Origin: an uncultured Clostridia bacterium
GTDB lineage: Bacteria; Bacillota; Clostridia; Christensenellales; UBA3700
Reading direction: 5' to 3'
Assembly (NCBI GenBank): GCA_946623205.1
Contig: CAMOQV010000046.1
Span: forward strand, 1 to 8,801
Length of the DNA: 8,801 bases
In this document: positions 5,919 to 8,801 of the stretch, in pieces
Layout: each line of letters opens with the position of its first letter
Position numbering within the stretch: position 1 is the stretch's first letter
Notes under the pieces: model-generated
The model's input: the letters and a program-made list of their open reading frames with translations, nothing else
Databases searched by the model: none
Told to the model about the DNA's origin: nothing
Program-made: the position numbers and the translations under genes

Positions 5919-7259
5919 ATGAACTTCAGATTTTTATTAGATATGGCTCTAATTTTATTAGGAACTAAGGTAGCTGGTATCGTTTTTAGAAAACTAGGCT
6001 TACCTCAAGTTTTGGGTTCACTAATTGTAGGCGTTTTATATGGCGTTACAAAAATTATTACTCCATCACAAGAATTAAATATGTTTTCAGAGATCGGCGT
6101 TATATTAATTATGTTTACAGCCGGTATGGAAACTAATTTTGAAGAATTAAAGAAAAATGCAGTTCCATCTGTCATAATTACATCGCTTGGCGTTATGGTT
6201 CCATTTGGACTTGGCTTTGCTGTAGCATTCATGATTCCAGATATAACAATAAAGATGAGAATGTTCTTTGGTGTTATTTTGATGGCTACATCAGTTGGTA
6301 TTACAGTTGCTACGCTAAAAGAAATTGGTGCGCTAAAGGGAAAAGTTGGTTCATCTGTCGTAACAGCTGCCGTTTTGGATGATATTGTTGGTGTCGTTGT
6401 ATTAGCCTTCTTTACAGCAGAAGCAGGGGAAACAACTTTAGCTGCAAGAATATTTAAATTGTTTAATGCCGATTTAGAGAGTTTATCTTTCTTAGTCGTT
6501 TTAATAAATGTCATTCTATTTTTTGTTATTGCTATTGCATTTGGTATGGGAGTTCATTATCTATTCAAATACATGGCAAAAAGATGGCCACACACAAGAA
6601 GATTATCTATCTTTAGTTTAGGTATGTGTTTCTTGTATGCGTGGGCAGCAGAAGAATTGTTTGGTATAGCTGCAATCACAGGTGCTTTCTTCGCTGGTAT
6701 GATGATTGCTCACTCATCACAAACAGAATATGTAGAAAGAAGAGTAGATATGGCCGCATATATGGTATTTAGCCCTATGTTCTTTGTAAACATTGGTGTT
6801 TCACTTCCATATGATGTTTTAGTAGATTCTTTTAGCTGGTTAATAGTAGGATTTTCAGCATTATTCATTGTAGCCGGATTAATTAGTAAATTTATAGGTG
6901 CTGGGCTTGGTGCTAAGCTATGTAAGTATTCTTACTCAGATAGCGCTAAAATTGGTATTGCTATGATGGTAAGAGGCGAAGTTTGCTTGATTATAGCAAA
7001 CGAAGGCGTTTCATCTGGAATTATGAGTCAACAATTCTATCCAGCAATCGTATTGTTAATTATCATATCTTCAATTGCGACACCACTATTATTAAAATTA
7101 TTATTTAAGAAATATCCTGCAGAGCAAACACAATTGCCATTGGAACCAAGTTATGCAATCAATTTTGCGCTTGAAAAGCATGAACTTAGAGATGAAGTTC
7201 AATGTCCATGCGAAAAACAAATGCAATGCCAAGATAATAAAGATAATAGCCAAGCATAG
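5919..7259 (+). CDS. Kef-type (CPA2 family) cation:proton antiporter
   Basis: This is an integral membrane protein predicted to exchange monovalent cations (Na+ or K+) for protons. It has 446 residues, of which about 1-395 are mostly hydrophobic, enough for 12 or 13 membrane helices. Family marks are GLPQVLGSLIVGVLYG in the first helix region, EIGVILIMFTAGMET (typical CPA2 'lFlaGlE' region), the paired aspartates Asp154-Asp155 in VLDDIVG, and MVRGEVCLIIA with Arg352 and Glu354 in a late helix. The Asp-Asp pair resembles the electrogenic NhaA/NapA arrangement, which suggests Na+/H+ exchange, but the ion is not certain. There is no TrkA-N (RCK) regulatory domain as in KefB/KefC; instead the protein ends in a short hydrophilic tail (about 419-446) with Cys429, Cys431 and Cys437. 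AGGAGG at 5908-5913, 5 bp before the ATG, fixes the start. No terminator is visible downstream. Confidence 0.9.
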   Translation: MNFRFLLDMALILLGTKVAGIVFRKLGLPQVLGSLIVGVLYGVTKIITPSQELNMFSEIGVILIMFTAGMETNFEELKKNAVPSVIITSLGVMVPFGLGFAVAFMIPDITIKMRMFFGVILMATSVGITVATLKEIGALKGKVGSSVVTAAVLDDIVGVVVLAFFTAEAGETTLAARIFKLFNADLESLSFLVVLINVILFFVIAIAFGMGVHYLFKYMAKRWPHTRRLSIFSLGMCFLYAWAAEELFGIAAITGAFFAGMMIAHSSQTEYVERRVDMAAYMVFSPMFFVNIGVSLPYDVLVDSFSWLIVGFSALFIVAGLISKFIGAGLGAKLCKYSYSDSAKIGIAMMVRGEVCLIIANEGVSSGIMSQQFYPAIVLLIIISSIATPLLLKLLFKKYPAEQTQLPLEPSYAINFALEKHELRDEVQCPCEKQMQCQDNKDNSQA

Positions 7260-7268
7260 TTTAAGTTA

Positions 7269-7306
7269 TTTTATATTTTGAAGTCATATATTATAATTGT
7301 TAATAT
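7269..7306 (+). promoter_or_regulatory. Candidate promoter immediately before the lipoprotein gene
   Basis: A perfect TATAAT sits at 7292-7297, only 9 bp before the first ATG at 7307, with a poor -35 (TTTTAT at 7269-7274). A second reading is TTGAAG (7278-7283), 17 bp, then TAATAT (7301-7306), which would start transcription at about the second ATG (7313). Either way the transcript would have almost no leader. The spacer of 47 bp after the antiporter gene has no hairpin, so co-transcription from upstream is also possible. Confidence 0.4.
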
Positions 7307-8801
7307 ATGAGTATGAAGAGAAAAGCCTTAGCAATTATAATCGTTTTACTTTTGGTTTTAACTGTACCAACAATATTTGCGTGCAATAAATACGATTATG
7401 AAATTTCTCCAGAAGATGTAACATATTCTTATGTAAAACTAGTACAGCAATGTGTCATTTCTTGGCCAGCTTACGAAGGTATTAGTTCTTACACTTTACA
7501 AGTATATTTAACCGGTGATACCAAAAAATGTTTAAAAGAAGTTGAAATAGAGCAAAGTGATACAGCTATAAAACTTCAATACACTTTAAAAGAAGACATT
7601 GTATTATGGCAATATTTAGATGTTTACTTAACTGGATATAGCAAAAATAAGAAAAAACAAACAAACACTATTAAAAAGACGATTGTATGTTCAGTTGAGG
7701 AAGAAGATTATTATATTGCCGAAGAGCAAGAAGCTGGTATTCTACCTGGCTACGAAGAATCTCCAGTGTATTATTACGCTAAATTAAATCAAGATACGTA
7801 CATCGTAAAATCTTTAGAGAATAAAAAATATGCTTTAGTAGTTGATGATGTATCTTTAATTGATTCTGTTGATTTGCCACTAAATTACGATGGAGCATAT
7901 ACGCTAGATCAAGATTTAAACGCAATAGTTTTGGATAATAGTGTTTTGTCCCCATATACAGTAGGTTCGTTTGTAGAATTGAATGTTAGTTACAAAGATG
8001 GACATAAGAAAGAAAGCCATATTCATTTAGTTAACGTATTAACTCCACAAATTGATCCAATTAATGTAACAAGAGGCACCACAAAATCTTTAGTAATTGA
8101 TTGTTTGAGTGAAGACACAAAGTGGGAAATTGAGAAAGTATTAATAGATAATAAAAAATCACCATTGTATTTGATTACTGATTCTGCAGTATCATTTACA
8201 GCGGCAAATTTAAATCAAATCCCGGTTGGGGAACACAATTTAAAAATTTATTATAAATACAACGACAAAATGATAGGCTATAGCGAAACAACGCTAACAA
8301 TAAATGTGGGAAATAAAGTTCCATATAACGTTAGCATTACATATGATGACACTTATCCAAAAGTTAAGGTCTCTTGGGATGCAGATTATGAATATGAACA
8401 TGTAAAAGTCATGGTTAATGCAAATGAGTTAACAGACGAATTGCAACCAAGTTTATTTGCAAAGAATAGTATGTTATCCCAAAATTACATCACTAAAAAA
8501 GATGATGATGTAACTGTTACATTAATTTATGCGGATGGGACAGAGTATACATCTGGAGTCGTTCATTTAGATAGAAACCTATCTGAATTTTACGGAAAGG
8601 ATTCATATTTTATAGATAAAGTAAATTATCTAGGAAAAGATATCAACAAGTACATTTCAAGTGAAGACGAGTTGAATGAATTTATTGCTTATCATATTAT
8701 TCACTATGGGGATTCGGATTATTATAGAGAGGAGCAAACTTCATTAAGAGAGACTTATACAATCTTCTCTCCATATTTGGTAGAAAAATATAAAAATGTA
8801 A
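7307..8801 (+). CDS. Large secreted lipoprotein with Ig/FN3-like segments, function unknown (3' end outside window)
   Basis: I do not recognise this gene as a named family. The frame is open for 498 codons to the window end with no stop. The N-terminus is a lipoprotein signal: MSMKRK, a hydrophobic stretch (about 7-20) and a lipobox-like IFA-Cys with Cys26 as the probable lipidated residue. Phe at -2 is not the usual small residue. After it come beta-rich segments: an FN3-like part (about 38-120, with VISWPAYEGISSYTLQVYL), two Ig-like parts (about 178-262 and 275-337) that share a pattern of V-x-x-I-D followed later by V-G-x-x-x-L-x-x-x-Y, and a second FN3-like part (about 338-422, VKVSWDADYEYEHVKVMV). 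From about 423 the sequence changes to an acidic, helical-looking stretch (ISSEDELNEFIAYHIIHY at 450-467), which may lead into a further, possibly catalytic domain; a transglutaminase-like domain is only a guess. Starts at 7307 or 7313 both lack a Shine-Dalgarno sequence; the first is used here. Confidence 0.8.
   Translation, partial: MSMKRKALAIIIVLLLVLTVPTIFACNKYDYEISPEDVTYSYVKLVQQCVISWPAYEGISSYTLQVYLTGDTKKCLKEVEIEQSDTAIKLQYTLKEDIVLWQYLDVYLTGYSKNKKKQTNTIKKTIVCSVEEEDYYIAEEQEAGILPGYEESPVYYYAKLNQDTYIVKSLENKKYALVVDDVSLIDSVDLPLNYDGAYTLDQDLNAIVLDNSVLSPYTVGSFVELNVSYKDGHKKESHIHLVNVLTPQIDPINVTRGTTKSLVIDCLSEDTKWEIEKVLIDNKKSPLYLITDSAVSFTAANLNQIPVGEHNLKIYYKYNDKMIGYSETTLTINVGNKVPYNVSITYDDTYPKVKVSWDADYEYEHVKVMVNANELTDELQPSLFAKNSMLSQNYITKKDDDVTVTLIYADGTEYTSGVVHLDRNLSEFYGKDSYFIDKVNYLGKDINKYISSEDELNEFIAYHIIHYGDSDYYREEQTSLRETYTIFSPYLVEKYKNV

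Noticed and set aside
6005..6514. 169-codon open frame on the minus strand inside the antiporter gene
   Set aside because: It is antisense to conserved membrane helices, has a low-complexity Ser/Thr/Ile-rich product, and shows no promoter or ribosome binding site of note.

Overview
This 8.8 kb window looks like chromosome from a low-GC, Gram-positive-type bacterium (Bacillota, Clostridia- or Bacilli-like). The reasons are the strong A+T bias, AGA-dominated arginine codons, AGGAGG-type ribosome binding sites, sigma-A-type promoters, short hairpin-plus-T-tract terminators, a YdbC/PC4-like small protein and a lipoprotein signal. A gut or rumen commensal is a reasonable guess but is not shown by the sequence. 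All recognisable genes lie on the + strand. I see no tRNA, rRNA, CRISPR array, insertion sequence or phage gene.

Layout: (1) 1-1865 holds the end of an arginine-biosynthesis operon: the 3' part of argG (argininosuccinate synthase) and complete argH (argininosuccinate lyase), closed by a palindromic terminator that overlaps the argH stop codon. (2) 1904-2320 is a self-contained transcription unit for an HU-type nucleoid protein, with its own promoter and strong terminator. (3) 2346-5450 is a large cytoplasmic LacZ-type family GH2 beta-galactosidase with an extended -10 promoter and no neighbouring sugar transporter or regulator. (4) 5516-5866 is a short unit for a 74-residue PC4/YdbC-family single-stranded nucleic-acid-binding protein, preceded by very A+T-rich DNA with three copies of an 11-mer and followed by a strong terminator. 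(5) 5867-7259 is a Kef-type (CPA2) cation:proton antiporter with a near-consensus promoter. (6) From 7307 to the window end runs an unfinished open frame for a large secreted lipoprotein with several Ig/FN3-like beta-sandwich segments. It has no stop codon inside the window.

The genes do not form one pathway. argG and argH catalyse the last two steps of arginine synthesis. HU and the YdbC-like protein are general nucleic-acid-binding proteins. LacZ would hydrolyse internalised beta-galactosides, the antiporter would handle monovalent cations and pH, and the lipoprotein acts outside the membrane. Most units are separate, each with its own promoter and terminator. The exception is the antiporter-lipoprotein pair, which has only 47 bp between the genes and no visible terminator.

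The least explained part is the lipoprotein, both for its unknown function and for its start region, which lacks a Shine-Dalgarno sequence and has a TATAAT hexamer 9 bp before the first ATG. I do not see convincing evidence for a new multi-gene system here. The rest reads as ordinary housekeeping and metabolic DNA with a few local oddities, listed as findings.
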